Assembly: GCA_022768285.1 (NCBI GenBank)
Contig: JALEMJ010000016.1
Coordinates: forward strand, 1 to 64,000
From: Aerococcus sp.
Lineage (GTDB): Bacteria > Bacillota > Bacilli > Lactobacillales > Aerococcaceae
DNA: 64,000 nucleotides
Direction: 5' to 3'
The position numbers and the translations under genes were made by a program. Position 1 is the first letter of the stretch. Each line of letters begins with the position of its first letter. Shown in pieces: positions 35,224 through 44,331 of the stretch. The notes beneath the pieces are model-generated. The model saw only the letters and a list, made by a program, of their open reading frames with translations, was not told the origin of the DNA and did no database searches.

Positions 35224-36237
35224 ATGAAAGAATGGACAGATCAATTGATAAAGGGGGCGTATGATGCAAGAGCAGATGATATTCATGTGATTCCGGAAGG
35301 CGATAATTACAGTGTGTACTATCGCATAGGTGGTAAATTGCAATGGCAAAGCAGTCATCCAATAGATGATAGTGAGCGATGGCTGCGATATATCAAATTT
35401 ACAGCCAATATGGATGTTGGGGAGAGACGATTACCGCAGGATGGCAGCATGATGTATCAGAGCGGAGATATTCAGATTGAATTACGATTGTCTACAATTG
35501 CAAATTATTTAATGCAAGAATCGCTAGTTATACGTTTACTCTATTCAGAGATGACTTTTGCACAACCGTTTCATAATTTTTCACAAGATGTGGTTGCTAG
35601 ACTGTGGGATGCTACCCATCGCAAGAGCGGGTTAATCATTTTTTCGGGACCAGTGAGCTCAGGAAAAACAACGACAATTTATCAATTATTGCATGCGCTA
35701 TACGCTGAACAGCCTCGAAATATCATTACGATGGAAGATCCAGTAGAAATTAAATATGCGAAGTTTTTACAAGTAGCCATCAATGCCAAAGCAGGCATCA
35801 CTTATGAACGAGTGATACGCGCGAGTTTGCGTCACCATCCAGATATCTTAATGATTGGTGAGATACGTGACGAAGAAACCGCGCGGATGGTGATACGTGC
35901 AGCCTTAACTGGCCATTTAGTACTGGCAACTGTCCACGCTCGAGATTGTGTAGGGGTTATTGGTCGCTTACAAGAATTGGGAATCAGTAAAGAACAGCTC
36001 ATACAAACATTATTATTGGTTACCTCACAGCGACTAGTTCCTAAACGGGAATCAGAGGAAATGCTGCCGATTGTCGAGTTAATGAACAGTTCGGAAGTTA
36101 CGAGGTATCTCTTCACGCAGAAAGTTCCCGAAAGTGTGAAACGTCTAAATCAACAATTAGAGGAGGGATACACACGTGATGTCATCACCAAAGCAGTCTA
36201 TCAGAGCTATCGATTGGAAGAAGTTGAAGAATTATGA
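35224..36237 (+). CDS. comGA: Competence pilus ATPase ComGA
   Basis: A 337-residue GspE/PilB-type ATPase: ADDIHVIPEGD (N-terminal domain), Walker A FSGPVSSGKTTTIYQL, Asp box TMEDPVEI, Walker B LRHHPDILMIGEIRDEETA, and His box ALTGHLVLATVHA. The zinc-binding Cys cluster of long PilB forms is absent, as in other ComGA. It powers assembly of the DNA-uptake pseudopilus from the cytoplasmic face. It heads a seven-gene operon with a GAGAGGAGGG site. Confidence 0.95.
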   Translation: MKEWTDQLIKGAYDARADDIHVIPEGDNYSVYYRIGGKLQWQSSHPIDDSERWLRYIKFTANMDVGERRLPQDGSMMYQSGDIQIELRLSTIANYLMQESLVIRLLYSEMTFAQPFHNFSQDVVARLWDATHRKSGLIIFSGPVSSGKTTTIYQLLHALYAEQPRNIITMEDPVEIKYAKFLQVAINAKAGITYERVIRASLRHHPDILMIGEIRDEETARMVIRAALTGHLVLATVHARDCVGVIGRLQELGISKEQLIQTLLLVTSQRLVPKRESEEMLPIVELMNSSEVTRYLFTQKVPESVKRLNQQLEEGYTRDVITKAVYQSYRLEEVEEL

Positions 36238-37255
36238 AATTGTGTCGGTATGGCAACCGGCCTTTCAAGCGGAGGTTCTAAAGTACATTGCCGAGTTGTT
36301 GCTGGAAGGTTTCCAACTACTTAGTATTATGACTTTCTTGAAACAGGTATATCCAAAACAATCCGATACATTTGACGCCATGGCGAGTGATTTGGCAACA
36401 GGGCACAATTTTCATGAGGTCGTCGGTCATATGCGCTTAGCCCCGATGATTACATTTCGCATCCGAATGGCTGAAACGATGGGCGACTTTCCCAAGCAAT
36501 TACTGATGATTGCCGAATATTTAGCTTACCTGGCTGAGCAGCGACAAAAGTTGCGACAAATCGTGATGTATCCCATTTTTTTGTCAATGATGTTGTTGGG
36601 CTTATTATTTGGTTTGCGGACTTTTTTGTTGCCTCAACTGGAGCAAATGAGTGGGCGCAGCGGATCAACGGTACTATCCGTATTGCTATTTGGTTTAGAA
36701 TATCTGCCACAGCTATTAGTTCTCCTACTAGGAATTGTTAGTGCTACCACACTTTTAATCTATACAGTCAAGGCGCATGTGCCACCGCTACGCTGGGTGC
36801 AGTGGCAAACACAATTACCTATTATCGGAACGAGTTTGCGTCTCTACCATACGTTCGTATTTAGTCGCGAGTTTGGCGAGCTATTTGCACTCGGTTACTC
36901 AATTAAACAAATTATGTTGAGTTTTTCCGATCAAAAGGAAGTCCCTTTTCTATCAGAATTTGGACAGCAATTACTGGCGAATTATAACGAGGGGATGGCG
37001 CTCACCGAAAGTTTAACAACGAGTCAACTATTTACTGAAGAATTTCCGGCAATCGTGAGTCAAGGCGAGTTATTGAATGAGTTAGCTATCAAGCTGTGCC
37101 TATACAGTGAGCGATGCTTTACGCGCTGGCAAGCTGTGGTAGAGAAGCAGATTAAATGGCTCCAGAATAGTTTATTTGTAGGCATTGCACTCATTGTCGT
37201 GAGTGTCTATTTATCACTGATGTTACCGATGTTTAATATGATAGGAGAAATATAA
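36176..37255 (+). CDS. comGB: Competence pilus inner-membrane protein ComGB
   Basis: A 359-residue GspF-type platform protein with two copies of the T2SSF domain and three hydrophobic segments (VMYPIFLSMMLLGLLFGL, LPQLLVLLLGIVSATTLLIY, LFVGIALIVVSVYLSLMLPMF). The GTG at 36176 is 9 bp from AGGAGG; an ATG directly behind it is the alternative. It overlaps comGA by 62 bp, indicating coupled translation. Confidence 0.92.
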   Translation: MMSSPKQSIRAIDWKKLKNYEIVSVWQPAFQAEVLKYIAELLLEGFQLLSIMTFLKQVYPKQSDTFDAMASDLATGHNFHEVVGHMRLAPMITFRIRMAETMGDFPKQLLMIAEYLAYLAEQRQKLRQIVMYPIFLSMMLLGLLFGLRTFLLPQLEQMSGRSGSTVLSVLLFGLEYLPQLLVLLLGIVSATTLLIYTVKAHVPPLRWVQWQTQLPIIGTSLRLYHTFVFSREFGELFALGYSIKQIMLSFSDQKEVPFLSEFGQQLLANYNEGMALTESLTTSQLFTEEFPAIVSQGELLNELAIKLCLYSERCFTRWQAVVEKQIKWLQNSLFVGIALIVVSVYLSLMLPMFNMIGEI

Positions 37256-37563
37256 TGATTGAACAATTAATCAAGTGGATGCGTGCCCGCTTACCAAAAG
37301 CTAAAAAAGGTTTTACCCTTATTGAAATGGTCATCGTCTTGTTTATTATTGCATTACTATTATTGATCGTCATTCCTAACGCGAATAAGGCGCAGGAAAA
37401 AGCACAAGATAAAGCAGATGCGGCAGTTGTTAAGACTTATGAAACAGAAGAAGCACTGTATAAAATGGACAAAAATGTTGAGGCTGTTGATGCGAATACA
37501 CTGGTTCAAGAGGGTTACTTAACGCAAGATCAGGTTACGGCATATCAGCGCGTTAAACGTTAG
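37255..37563 (+). CDS. comGC: Major competence pseudopilin ComGC
   Basis: A 102-residue type IV pilin-like protein with a prepilin peptidase site KKGFTLIEMVIVLFIIALLLLIVIPN: cleavage before Phe and Glu at +5 present. The soluble part is short and charged. It forms the shaft of the DNA-uptake pseudopilus. The start overlaps the comGB stop by one base (TAATG). Confidence 0.95.
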   Translation: MIEQLIKWMRARLPKAKKGFTLIEMVIVLFIIALLLLIVIPNANKAQEKAQDKADAAVVKTYETEEALYKMDKNVEAVDANTLVQEGYLTQDQVTAYQRVKR

Positions 37564-37565
37564 CG

Positions 37566-38003
37566 ATGAATGATACTAAGCAGTGGCAACGCGGCTTTAC
37601 ATTGCTCTCGATGGTCATTGTCCTTTTTATTATTAGTTTATTACTGACGGCAACAATAATCGCAGGTGAGAAGCAACGTCGGCAGCTAACAATTAATACG
37701 ACCCTCCAATTAATTGTACAACATTATGAACAAACGTATCACCGCGCTGTAGCTGAAGGAAGCAATTATTATGTGATCTTTGGTAAAGATCGTGTGCGTT
37801 ACTATAAACGTGGCGTCAGCCCACAATATATGGTTGATGAAATTATACTTCCCGACATTCTGACAGTTGATCGCTCACACCGTATTCCAATTCGTGCGGC
37901 AACTGGTCATGTAGATCCTAAAACTATCACATTATTTGCAGCACCATCGCGATATTATCTAACATTTCAGCTAGGAGGCCAATATGAGATTTCAACAGAC
38001 TAA
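37566..38003 (+). CDS. comGD: Minor competence pseudopilin ComGD
   Basis: A 145-residue protein with a prepilin motif QRGFTLLSMVIVLFIISLLL. The residue at +5 of the mature protein, normally Glu, is Ser here. The rest follows ComGD: about 110 residues after the helix ending in a beta-rich segment. It is in the comG operon, 3 bp from comGC. The changed +5 residue may affect N-methylation or packing and would be unusual for a main subunit. Confidence 0.88.
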   Translation: MNDTKQWQRGFTLLSMVIVLFIISLLLTATIIAGEKQRRQLTINTTLQLIVQHYEQTYHRAVAEGSNYYVIFGKDRVRYYKRGVSPQYMVDEIILPDILTVDRSHRIPIRAATGHVDPKTITLFAAPSRYYLTFQLGGQYEISTD

Positions 38004-38247
38004 AACAATTCTATCTGCGCGACGTGGCCTCACTTTAATTGAAGCTGTAGTAAGCATGGGCCTTTTCTCACTGTTTCTGATGATCTGGTTCGGCAATATG
38101 GAGCATCAGCTCACTCAGTTATCGCGTGATCAACAGCAACTCGAACAGAACGAGAAGCTTTTACAACACGTACTAAATCAGGAAAGCAATGACCGACTCG
38201 TGTTGCTCGGTATTGGAGTTAAAAATGAAGGATCGCCACAAGAATAG
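37984..38247 (+). CDS. comGE: Minor competence pseudopilin ComGE
   Basis: An 87-residue protein with a prepilin motif RRGLTLIEAVVSMGLFSLFLMIWF (Leu instead of Phe at +1, Glu at +5 present). It overlaps comGD by 20 bp, with GGAGG in the comGD 3' end. Position and length fit ComGE. Confidence 0.85.
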   Translation: MRFQQTKTILSARRGLTLIEAVVSMGLFSLFLMIWFGNMEHQLTQLSRDQQQLEQNEKLLQHVLNQESNDRLVLLGIGVKNEGSPQE

Positions 38248-38695
38248 AAAATTGCAGCGGGGCTTTACCATGATTGAAACAATTCTGACGTTGGCTATTT
38301 TTTCAATGCTACAAATGAGTCTGATACAGTCAATGCATTTTGGACTAGATTATTATCACCAATTGACGAATGATAAGGGTGATGACTGGGCAAATTTTAT
38401 CTTGCAAGTAGATAGGGAAATACGCTGCGCACAAATACGCCGCGTCACTCCGCAATCAATGATGTATCAAGTGGAAGGATTGGGGGAGGTCACTATTGAA
38501 TTTTATCGTAATCAGAAAGGTGGCATGTTGAGGCGTCGAGTGCGCGGAAGTGGACATCAACCACTACTGATGCAAGTGCAGCAAGTTCAGATGGTCAAAT
38601 GCGCACCTAACAGCGTTCATATCGCATGCCGATTTGAAAATGGTAAGCAACACCAATTCGCTTTTTACAGTTTAATGAATAGGCGTGAGGAATAA
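38225..38695 (+). CDS. comGF: Minor competence pseudopilin ComGF
   Basis: A 156-residue protein. The ATG at 38225 has GGAG 6 bp ahead; the longer frame from 38189 would start inside comGE without a site. It has the prepilin motif QRGFTMIETILTLAIFSML. The C-terminal part has the beta-rich ComGF fold (DDWANFILQVDREIRCAQI ... VHIACRFENGKQHQFAFY) with two Cys. It overlaps comGE by 23 bp. Confidence 0.87.
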   Translation: MKDRHKNRKLQRGFTMIETILTLAIFSMLQMSLIQSMHFGLDYYHQLTNDKGDDWANFILQVDREIRCAQIRRVTPQSMMYQVEGLGEVTIEFYRNQKGGMLRRRVRGSGHQPLLMQVQQVQMVKCAPNSVHIACRFENGKQHQFAFYSLMNRREE

Positions 38696-38699
38696 CACT

Positions 38700-39278
38700 A
38701 TGCCAGGAACACACAAACGTGGAAGTATACTTTTTTATACATTAACTATGCTCATGTTAATGGGAATCTTATTTACGGCTACAAATGCATTGTATCTCAG
38801 TCAGAGGCGTAACCTCCGAACCTTATCTGATGGACTCGTCGCTCAAGCAATGGCTGACAAAAGTTTACAGCTATTTCAAGATAAACAGCTGGCAATTTCT
38901 AGTGAGCACAAGGCACTCCGTAAAGCGCACGCTGAGATTGAAGAAAAATACCGAAAGATTCAAGAGACCGATCAAGAGCAGGTAGAAGTTGATAAGGATA
39001 AAATGTTAAATAATGATGAGACAAACGATGAATCCATGGCTCGTCAATCGACAAAAGAGCAGGAAGCCGGCCACGAGGTATTAGATCAATTAGAAAAAGT
39101 GCAAGCACAACTCGATGAACAACTTGAAACATTAGCAGAACAGCAATTGCAGCTAGATGTGTATCGTTATAATTTGGGTCAAGTATGGATTAGGGAGAAC
39201 GGAGATCGAATCAGTTGTAAGGTTCAACTGGCGAGTACACATCAGATGTATACATATGATTATCCACAACAGAGATAG
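38700..39278 (+). CDS. comGG: ComGG-like last protein of the comG operon
   Basis: A 192-residue protein. The ATG at 38700 follows GAGGAA. One N-terminal hydrophobic helix (GSILFYTLTMLMLMGILFTATNAL) lacks a classic prepilin peptidase Glu+5 site, as is usual for ComGG. Residues about 65-150 are a highly charged coiled coil (KALRKAHAEIEEKYRKIQETDQEQ ... EKVQAQLDEQLETLAEQQLQL), much longer than in most ComGG. The end is beta-like (ISCKVQLASTHQMYTYDY). Assigned mostly by position. Confidence 0.72.
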   Translation: MPGTHKRGSILFYTLTMLMLMGILFTATNALYLSQRRNLRTLSDGLVAQAMADKSLQLFQDKQLAISSEHKALRKAHAEIEEKYRKIQETDQEQVEVDKDKMLNNDETNDESMARQSTKEQEAGHEVLDQLEKVQAQLDEQLETLAEQQLQLDVYRYNLGQVWIRENGDRISCKVQLASTHQMYTYDYPQQR

Positions 39279-39354
39279 CAATTGTCGGATTGTTCATTGA
39301 AATTAAAAAATCTGTTACAATGGATGAAATAGTTGTGAAAAATCGGAGGAAATG

Positions 39355-40434
39355 ATGAACCGAAGAGTTGAACAATTGCGAGATCAAATGCAAGAAGAAG
39401 GACTCGGTGCCTATTATGTGTCCAATCCTTTTAATGTGCGCTATCTGAGTGGCTTTACAGGTGAAGAGACATGGCTACTGATTACTTTAGCAGATGCTTT
39501 CTTGATTACTGATTTTCGTTATTTAGAGCAGGCACGTGAGGAAGCTATCGATTTTGACGTGTTATTGTATGGTAAGAATGCACCTTATGATTCTGTTATT
39601 GCATGCCTTAACGATAAGCTACTTACACACAGCATTCATCGATTAGGCTATGAAGATGAGGACTTAACAGTTGCAGCCTATGACGTGCTAGAGGAGCAAT
39701 TGACGAGTGAATTAATTCCGTCCTCTGGTATGATTGAATTGTTGCGACAAACGAAGGATGCCATTGAGATTGCAACAATCACAAAGGCCTGCGAAATAGC
39801 TGATGAGGCGTTCCAGTATATTCTTGGGTACATTGAACCCGGGATAACTGAAATTGAAGTTGCTAATGCGTTAGACTTTAAAATGCGAGAATTAGGTGCT
39901 TCAAAAGTTTCCTTTGAGACAATTGTTGCCTCGGGTTATCGTTCGGCGATGCCGCATGGGGTAGCTACGCACAAAAAGATTCAACGCAATGAATTAGTTA
40001 CCTTAGATTTCGGTTGCTACTATGAGGGATACGTATCGGATATGACGCGAACTATCGCAGTTGGCGATGTAGTGAGTCAACTCAAAGATATTTATCGAAT
40101 CGTTCAGGAAGCAAATCAAAAAGTCCGTGAGCAAGCCAAACCTGGCATGATGGGCAGAGAGTTAGAGCATATTGCTAGAGATTATATCGCATCTGCAGGC
40201 TATGGTGAGCAATTTGGACATTCATTAGGTCACAGTATTGGTTTGGAAATTCATGAGGAACCGAACGCTAATTTACATAGTGAAGATATTTTGAAGGTTA
40301 ATCAGTTAATTACAGATGAACCGGGAATCTACATTGCTGGATTAGGCGGGGTTCGTATTGAAGACGATCTGTTATTTACCGAGGATGGTTGTCGAACATT
40401 GACGCATTCTTCGCGTGAACTGATTCAACTTTGA
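39355..40434 (+). CDS. pepP: Xaa-Pro aminopeptidase / M24 peptidase
   Basis: A 359-residue protein. Of two adjacent ATGs the second (39355) is better spaced from CGGAGGA. The N-terminal creatinase domain ends near 125. The pita-bread catalytic domain has metal ligands Asp-Asp in LDFGCYYEGYVSDMTRT, His in GHSLGHSIGLEIHE, Glu in TDEPGIY and Glu in GGVRIEDD. It removes residues ahead of proline. It precedes efp, a conserved pairing in Firmicutes. PepQ prolidase is the alternative; Xaa-Pro aminopeptidase is favoured by the efp link. Confidence 0.9.
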   Translation: MNRRVEQLRDQMQEEGLGAYYVSNPFNVRYLSGFTGEETWLLITLADAFLITDFRYLEQAREEAIDFDVLLYGKNAPYDSVIACLNDKLLTHSIHRLGYEDEDLTVAAYDVLEEQLTSELIPSSGMIELLRQTKDAIEIATITKACEIADEAFQYILGYIEPGITEIEVANALDFKMRELGASKVSFETIVASGYRSAMPHGVATHKKIQRNELVTLDFGCYYEGYVSDMTRTIAVGDVVSQLKDIYRIVQEANQKVREQAKPGMMGRELEHIARDYIASAGYGEQFGHSLGHSIGLEIHEEPNANLHSEDILKVNQLITDEPGIYIAGLGGVRIEDDLLFTEDGCRTLTHSSRELIQL

Positions 40435-40482
40435 TAGTGATATATTAGGCGCACTTCCTTGGTAATTCTTTAAGAAGAATTG

Positions 40483-40510
40483 TTTACACTTTCCTGAACG
40501 TTGGTATAAT
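40483..40510 (+). promoter_or_regulatory. Promoter of efp
   Basis: -35 TTTACA (40483-40488), 16-bp spacer, and extended -10 TGGTATAAT ending at 40510, about 45 bp ahead of efp. Confidence 0.7.
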
Positions 40511-40554
40511 GGTATAAGTAGTGCGAAGGCACAATTTAGGAGGGAATTTGAAAT

Positions 40555-41112
40555 ATGATTACGACAAATGATTTTAAGAACGGCTTGACGATTAAAGATA
40601 AAGGGAACATCTATCGTGTAATAGAATTCCAGCATGTTAAGCCGGGGAAGGGTAGCGCATTTGTCCGCTCCAAATTGAAGAATCTTCGCACAGGTGCAGT
40701 AACAGATAAAACCTGGCGTGCAGGAGAAAAAGTAGAAACTGCGCATATTGAGAACAGCGAAATGCAGTATCTCTATGCATCCGGTGAATCTCATGTATTT
40801 ATGGATACTGAAACATATGAACAATTAGAAATCGATGGTTCAATCATCAAAGGTGAGTTGAATTACTTACTCGAAAACATGATTGTTGATGTGATTACTT
40901 ATGAAGGCGAAGTTATCGGGTTAGAGTTGCCGAAGACCGTTGAATTAGTAGTCAAGGAAACGGAACCTAGCATTAAAGGCAATACCGCATCTGGTGGTAC
41001 AAAACCAGCTACAATGGAAACTGGTTTAGTTGTTAATGTACCTTTCTTCGTTGAAGAAGGCGATAAATTGGTGATTAATACCACAGACGGCGAATACATT
41101 TCTCGTGCATAG
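40555..41112 (+). CDS. efp: Translation elongation factor P
   Basis: A 185-residue, three-domain protein of standard length. It has [40 protein letters not shown], in which the loop PGKGSAF carries the conserved Lys that can be modified, and a C-terminal domain with [31 protein letters not shown]. It relieves ribosome stalling at polyproline. The AGGAGGG site is strong. It is followed closely by the Asp23-type gene and nusB. Confidence 0.97.
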   Translation: MITTNDFKNGLTIKDKGNIYRVIEFQHVKPGKGSAFVRSKLKNLRTGAVTDKTWRAGEKVETAHIENSEMQYLYASGESHVFMDTETYEQLEIDGSIIKGELNYLLENMIVDVITYEGEVIGLELPKTVELVVKETEPSIKGNTASGGTKPATMETGLVVNVPFFVEEGDKLVINTTDGEYISRA

Positions 41113-41127
41113 AGAGGAGAGTTATTG

Positions 41128-41496
41128 ATGGCTAAATGGGAAACAGAAGAATCGTTAATTCATCATGATGATCTCGGAAGTGTTCATATTTCTCCAGATG
41201 TGATTGAAACAATTGCCATCGAAGCCATTAAACGCTTTTCAGAGTTATCACCGGTTGGTTGGTATCGATCAACGATTTCTGGCTTTTTAGGATATGATCG
41301 CGGTGTAATGTTGCATGAGGAAGATGGTCAATTGATTCTCGATGTGATTATTGACGCTTACTACCGTCCAGATATCCCACAGACAATCATTAAGTTACAG
41401 CAATACCTATACGAGCAAATTCAGGAAATGACTGAAATTGCACTCGATGAGATCCGTATTTATGTCGCAGACCTTGTAGTTGATAGTGCAAGCTAG
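41128..41496 (+). CDS. Asp23/Gls24 family envelope-stress protein (YqhY-like)
   Basis: A 122-residue protein. The ATG at 41128 is used rather than the overlapping TTG. Family signature: LGSVHISPDVIETIAIEAIKRFSELSPVGWYRS ... LDVIIDAYYRPDIPQTIIKLQQYLYEQIQEMTEIALDEIRIYVADLV. The efp-(yqhY)-nusB order is standard in Firmicutes. In Bacillus the protein is linked to acetyl-CoA carboxylase regulation. Confidence 0.92.
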   Translation: MAKWETEESLIHHDDLGSVHISPDVIETIAIEAIKRFSELSPVGWYRSTISGFLGYDRGVMLHEEDGQLILDVIIDAYYRPDIPQTIIKLQQYLYEQIQEMTEIALDEIRIYVADLVVDSAS

Positions 41497-41512
41497 AAGG
41501 TAGGGTGAAGCT

Positions 41513-42058
41513 ATGAGATTAGGATTAGCGCAAATTCGTGAAATTGCGTTGCTAACTTTGTACCAACGTTGGTACAATACAGAGAGTAGCATTCATGACA
41601 CCTTTACTTTCGTTACCGAAAATAGCGATTTGTTCCAGCCTGTCGTGACATTTAGTACGGTCGATACGGTTGAAGCAATTCCTAGAGTGTCAGCTGAGCG
41701 TGTTGAAGATGTGGACTCCCAACAATTGAAGTCGGCACTCAATGGCGCAGTGAGCCATGAAAATGATACGGTGCCTGAATATCTTCTAACGTTAGTTAAT
41801 GGTGTTGAAGGCAAACGTGATGAAATTGATGCTATTTTAGATCGTTTCATTGAAGGTAAATGGTCAGTCAATCGTTTAGAGCGTATTAACCGATTGATCT
41901 TAGAGATTGCGGTCTATGAGATATGCTATGGAGAAGAGGGCAAAGTTCCTCATGTCGTCGCTGTCGATCAGGCGTTAACATTATGTAAATTGTATAGCGA
42001 TCAACGCTCGCGTCGGTTTATCAATGGCGTCTTATCGAAGATCATTGAAGAATTATAA
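41513..42058 (+). CDS. nusB: Transcription antitermination factor NusB
   Basis: A 181-residue protein, somewhat longer than the usual 130-150. The N-terminus LAQIREIALLTLYQRWYN is the RNA-binding helix. An insert of about 45 residues (VTFSTVDTVEAIPRVSAERVEDVDSQQ) separates it from the core. The end is classical: LEIAVYEICYGEEGKVPHVVAVDQALTLCKLYSDQRSRRFINGVLSKI. It acts in rRNA antitermination with NusE. Confidence 0.93.
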   Translation: MRLGLAQIREIALLTLYQRWYNTESSIHDTFTFVTENSDLFQPVVTFSTVDTVEAIPRVSAERVEDVDSQQLKSALNGAVSHENDTVPEYLLTLVNGVEGKRDEIDAILDRFIEGKWSVNRLERINRLILEIAVYEICYGEEGKVPHVVAVDQALTLCKLYSDQRSRRFINGVLSKIIEEL

Positions 42059-42073
42059 TTATTATAGTTATCA

Positions 42074-42114
42074 GAGGGATTGATAGTGAATCGTTACACG
42101 ATCAATCCCTTTTG
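42074..42114 (+). terminator. Terminator after nusB
   Basis: AGGGATTGAT and ATCAATCCCT form a perfect 10-bp stem with a 17-base loop that contains further pairing, then a T-run. Confidence 0.85.
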
Positions 42115-42131
42115 TTTAAGGAGCCTATGCG

Positions 42132-42980
42132 ATGACGAAAAAATTATTAGGAAAACCTTTAGTAATGACGATGAAAAAGGACCTTGAACGGCGAATTTTA
42201 CAACTCAATCAACAACGTATTTTTCCTAAAGTTGTTGCATTGTATAGTGACGGGGATATCGCCAGCATGCATTACTTTAAAAACAGTGCTAAATTGGCTG
42301 AAAAACTAGGAATTGCCTATGAATTAGTCCCGTTTTCATCTGAATCATCAACGAAAGCAGTTATTCAGAAAATTCAACAATTAAATACTGATGAAACAGT
42401 ACACGGTATCATTCTCGGTATGCCATTACCATCTACTTTCGATCAGCAAAGGATTATCAGTAGTATCGATCCAGATAAAGATATCGATGGGCAATCGGTG
42501 ATAAATCTAGGGCGAATAATGGTGAAAGAACCAGGTCTGCTCCCTAACACACCATCTGCTGTATTAGCAGTACTCAAATACTATGAGGTATCAATTACTG
42601 GTAAGCGAGTGGTTGTTGTTGGACGCAGTCCGGTTGTTGGCAAGGCACTCGCACTGCTATTCTTAAACGAGGATGCTACTGTAACTATTGCTCACTCGAA
42701 AACTAAAAACCTCGATGCTATCACGCGAGAGGCAGATATTATTTGTGCAGCGACTGGTAAACCGGGATTATTAACTGGTGAAATGATTAAACCGGGCGCT
42801 ACCGTCATCGATGTTGGCACAACTTATGATGCTGAGGGGCATGTGCATGGTGATGTCGATGAATCTTCAGTTTCATCAGTTGCCGGGGCTTTCACGCCAG
42901 TTCCAGGAGGTGTTGGACCAGTGACAAATATTATGATATTTGATCAATTGGTCTCACGATTGGAGGAATTACATGCCTGA
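42132..42980 (+). CDS. folD: Methylenetetrahydrofolate dehydrogenase/cyclohydrolase
   Basis: A 282-residue bifunctional enzyme. It has VALYSDGDIASMHYFKNSAKLAEKLGI (YxxxK-type catalytic part, here with His-Tyr-Phe-Lys), GIILGMPLPSTFDQQRIISSIDPDKDIDG, VVVVGRSPVVGKALALLFL (NADP site) and the C-terminal PVPGGVGPVTNIMIFDQLV. It interconverts methylene-, methenyl- and 10-formyl-THF. Its stop overlaps the xseA start by 8 bp. Confidence 0.96.
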   Translation: MTKKLLGKPLVMTMKKDLERRILQLNQQRIFPKVVALYSDGDIASMHYFKNSAKLAEKLGIAYELVPFSSESSTKAVIQKIQQLNTDETVHGIILGMPLPSTFDQQRIISSIDPDKDIDGQSVINLGRIMVKEPGLLPNTPSAVLAVLKYYEVSITGKRVVVVGRSPVVGKALALLFLNEDATVTIAHSKTKNLDAITREADIICAATGKPGLLTGEMIKPGATVIDVGTTYDAEGHVHGDVDESSVSSVAGAFTPVPGGVGPVTNIMIFDQLVSRLEELHA

Positions 42981-44319
42981 CCAGGAATATTTATCAGTTT
43001 CCCAATTGACGCATTATATTAAAGCAAAATTTGACCGAGACCCATATCTGGAAAAAGTCTTTGTAACAGGCGAGGTCTCCAATTTTCATCTTCGACCGGG
43101 AAAAACACAGTTTTTTCAAATAAAAGATGATCAAGCAGAGATTTCAGCAACACTATTTCCGTCTATCTTTAAACGGCTCGCTTTCGATCTTGAGGATGGC
43201 ATGAACGTGTTGGTGACCGGACACATCTCTGTTTATGAAAGGCGGGGACAGTATCAAATCACCGTCGATTCGATCCAACCAGATGGTATAGGTGCACTAT
43301 ATGCAGCATACGAACAATTAAAGAAAAAACTGCGTCAGGAAGGCTTGTTTGATCGACCCAAACGCGCGATACCTAAATTTCCTAAAAAGATTGCTGTGTT
43401 GACTTCACGATCAGGCGCTGTCATCGAAGATATTATGACAACGGTACGTAGGCGCTATCCCAAGGTACAATTGGTGCTCTATCCAACCGTCGTCCAAGGA
43501 GAGCGTGCTGCACAGAGTCTTATTCGGAATTTACAGCGCGTTGAACAGGATGGCAGTTATGACACGGTGATTGTCGGTCGCGGTGGTGGTTCAATTGAAG
43601 ATTTATGGGGCTTTAACGATGAACAATTAGCACGTACAGTTGCTGATATGGAGACGCCGGTCATTACTAGTGTTGGTCATGAAACGGACACCACCCTGAT
43701 CGATTATGTGGCTGATCAGCGCGCGGCAACACCAACTGCTGCGGCAGAATTAGCGACACCTAGTTTAGCTGATGTTTTACTTCAGATTCAGCGGTATCGC
43801 CAGTTACTGTTTCAACGGCAACAGGTGATCTTAAAGCGGTATCGTGAACAATTAGAGTCACTAAAACGTACGACGGTATTTAAATATCCGAATCGCTTAT
43901 TTGATGAACGGCGTCAGCATATTAGCTTGGTTGAGGGGCGCTTGCAGGATGCGATGTTTCAGGGCATCCGCCGAAAGCAGCGACAAATAGCAGAAACGGC
44001 AGATCATCTCAGACAGAATGATCCGAAAGAACAACTTTATCGGTTTAAAAACCGATTAGTACGCAATCAGCAGCGACTTGATTATGCGATGACATCGCAA
44101 TTAAAAGATGTTACCCATCGTTTGCAAAATGCTTCTAAACAGTTAGATTTATTATCGCCGTTAAAGCGACTCAGCAATGGGTATGCTTACGCAACACATG
44201 AAGGGCACCCGGTCTTAAAGAGCGGTGATCTCGCGGTTGGCGATCAGATGAATGTGACCTTTTCAGATGGCAGCGTACGGGCAGAAATTCGGGAGAAATA
44301 TGAAAAGACTGAAATGTAA
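42973..44319 (+). CDS. xseA: Exodeoxyribonuclease VII large subunit
   Basis: A 448-residue protein. The ATG at 42973 follows GGAGGAATTAC; the longer frame from 42940 lies inside folD. N-terminal OB fold (YLSVSQLTHYIKAKFDRDPYLEKVFVTGEVSNF). Catalytic core has IAVLTSRSGAVIEDI, VIVGRGGGSIEDLWGFND, and SVGHETDTTLIDYVADQRAATPTAAAELATP. A coiled coil and a short C-terminal domain (LKRLSNGYAYAT) follow. It degrades single-stranded DNA. Confidence 0.96.
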   Translation: MPDQEYLSVSQLTHYIKAKFDRDPYLEKVFVTGEVSNFHLRPGKTQFFQIKDDQAEISATLFPSIFKRLAFDLEDGMNVLVTGHISVYERRGQYQITVDSIQPDGIGALYAAYEQLKKKLRQEGLFDRPKRAIPKFPKKIAVLTSRSGAVIEDIMTTVRRRYPKVQLVLYPTVVQGERAAQSLIRNLQRVEQDGSYDTVIVGRGGGSIEDLWGFNDEQLARTVADMETPVITSVGHETDTTLIDYVADQRAATPTAAAELATPSLADVLLQIQRYRQLLFQRQQVILKRYREQLESLKRTTVFKYPNRLFDERRQHISLVEGRLQDAMFQGIRRKQRQIAETADHLRQNDPKEQLYRFKNRLVRNQQRLDYAMTSQLKDVTHRLQNASKQLDLLSPLKRLSNGYAYATHEGHPVLKSGDLAVGDQMNVTFSDGSVRAEIREKYEKTEM

Positions 44320-44331
44320 AGGAGTAGCGCA

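Noticed and set aside
42940-42972. Longer N-terminus for xseA starting inside folD
   Set aside because: The ATG at 42973 has an ideal GGAGGA site and begins the normal XseA OB fold.
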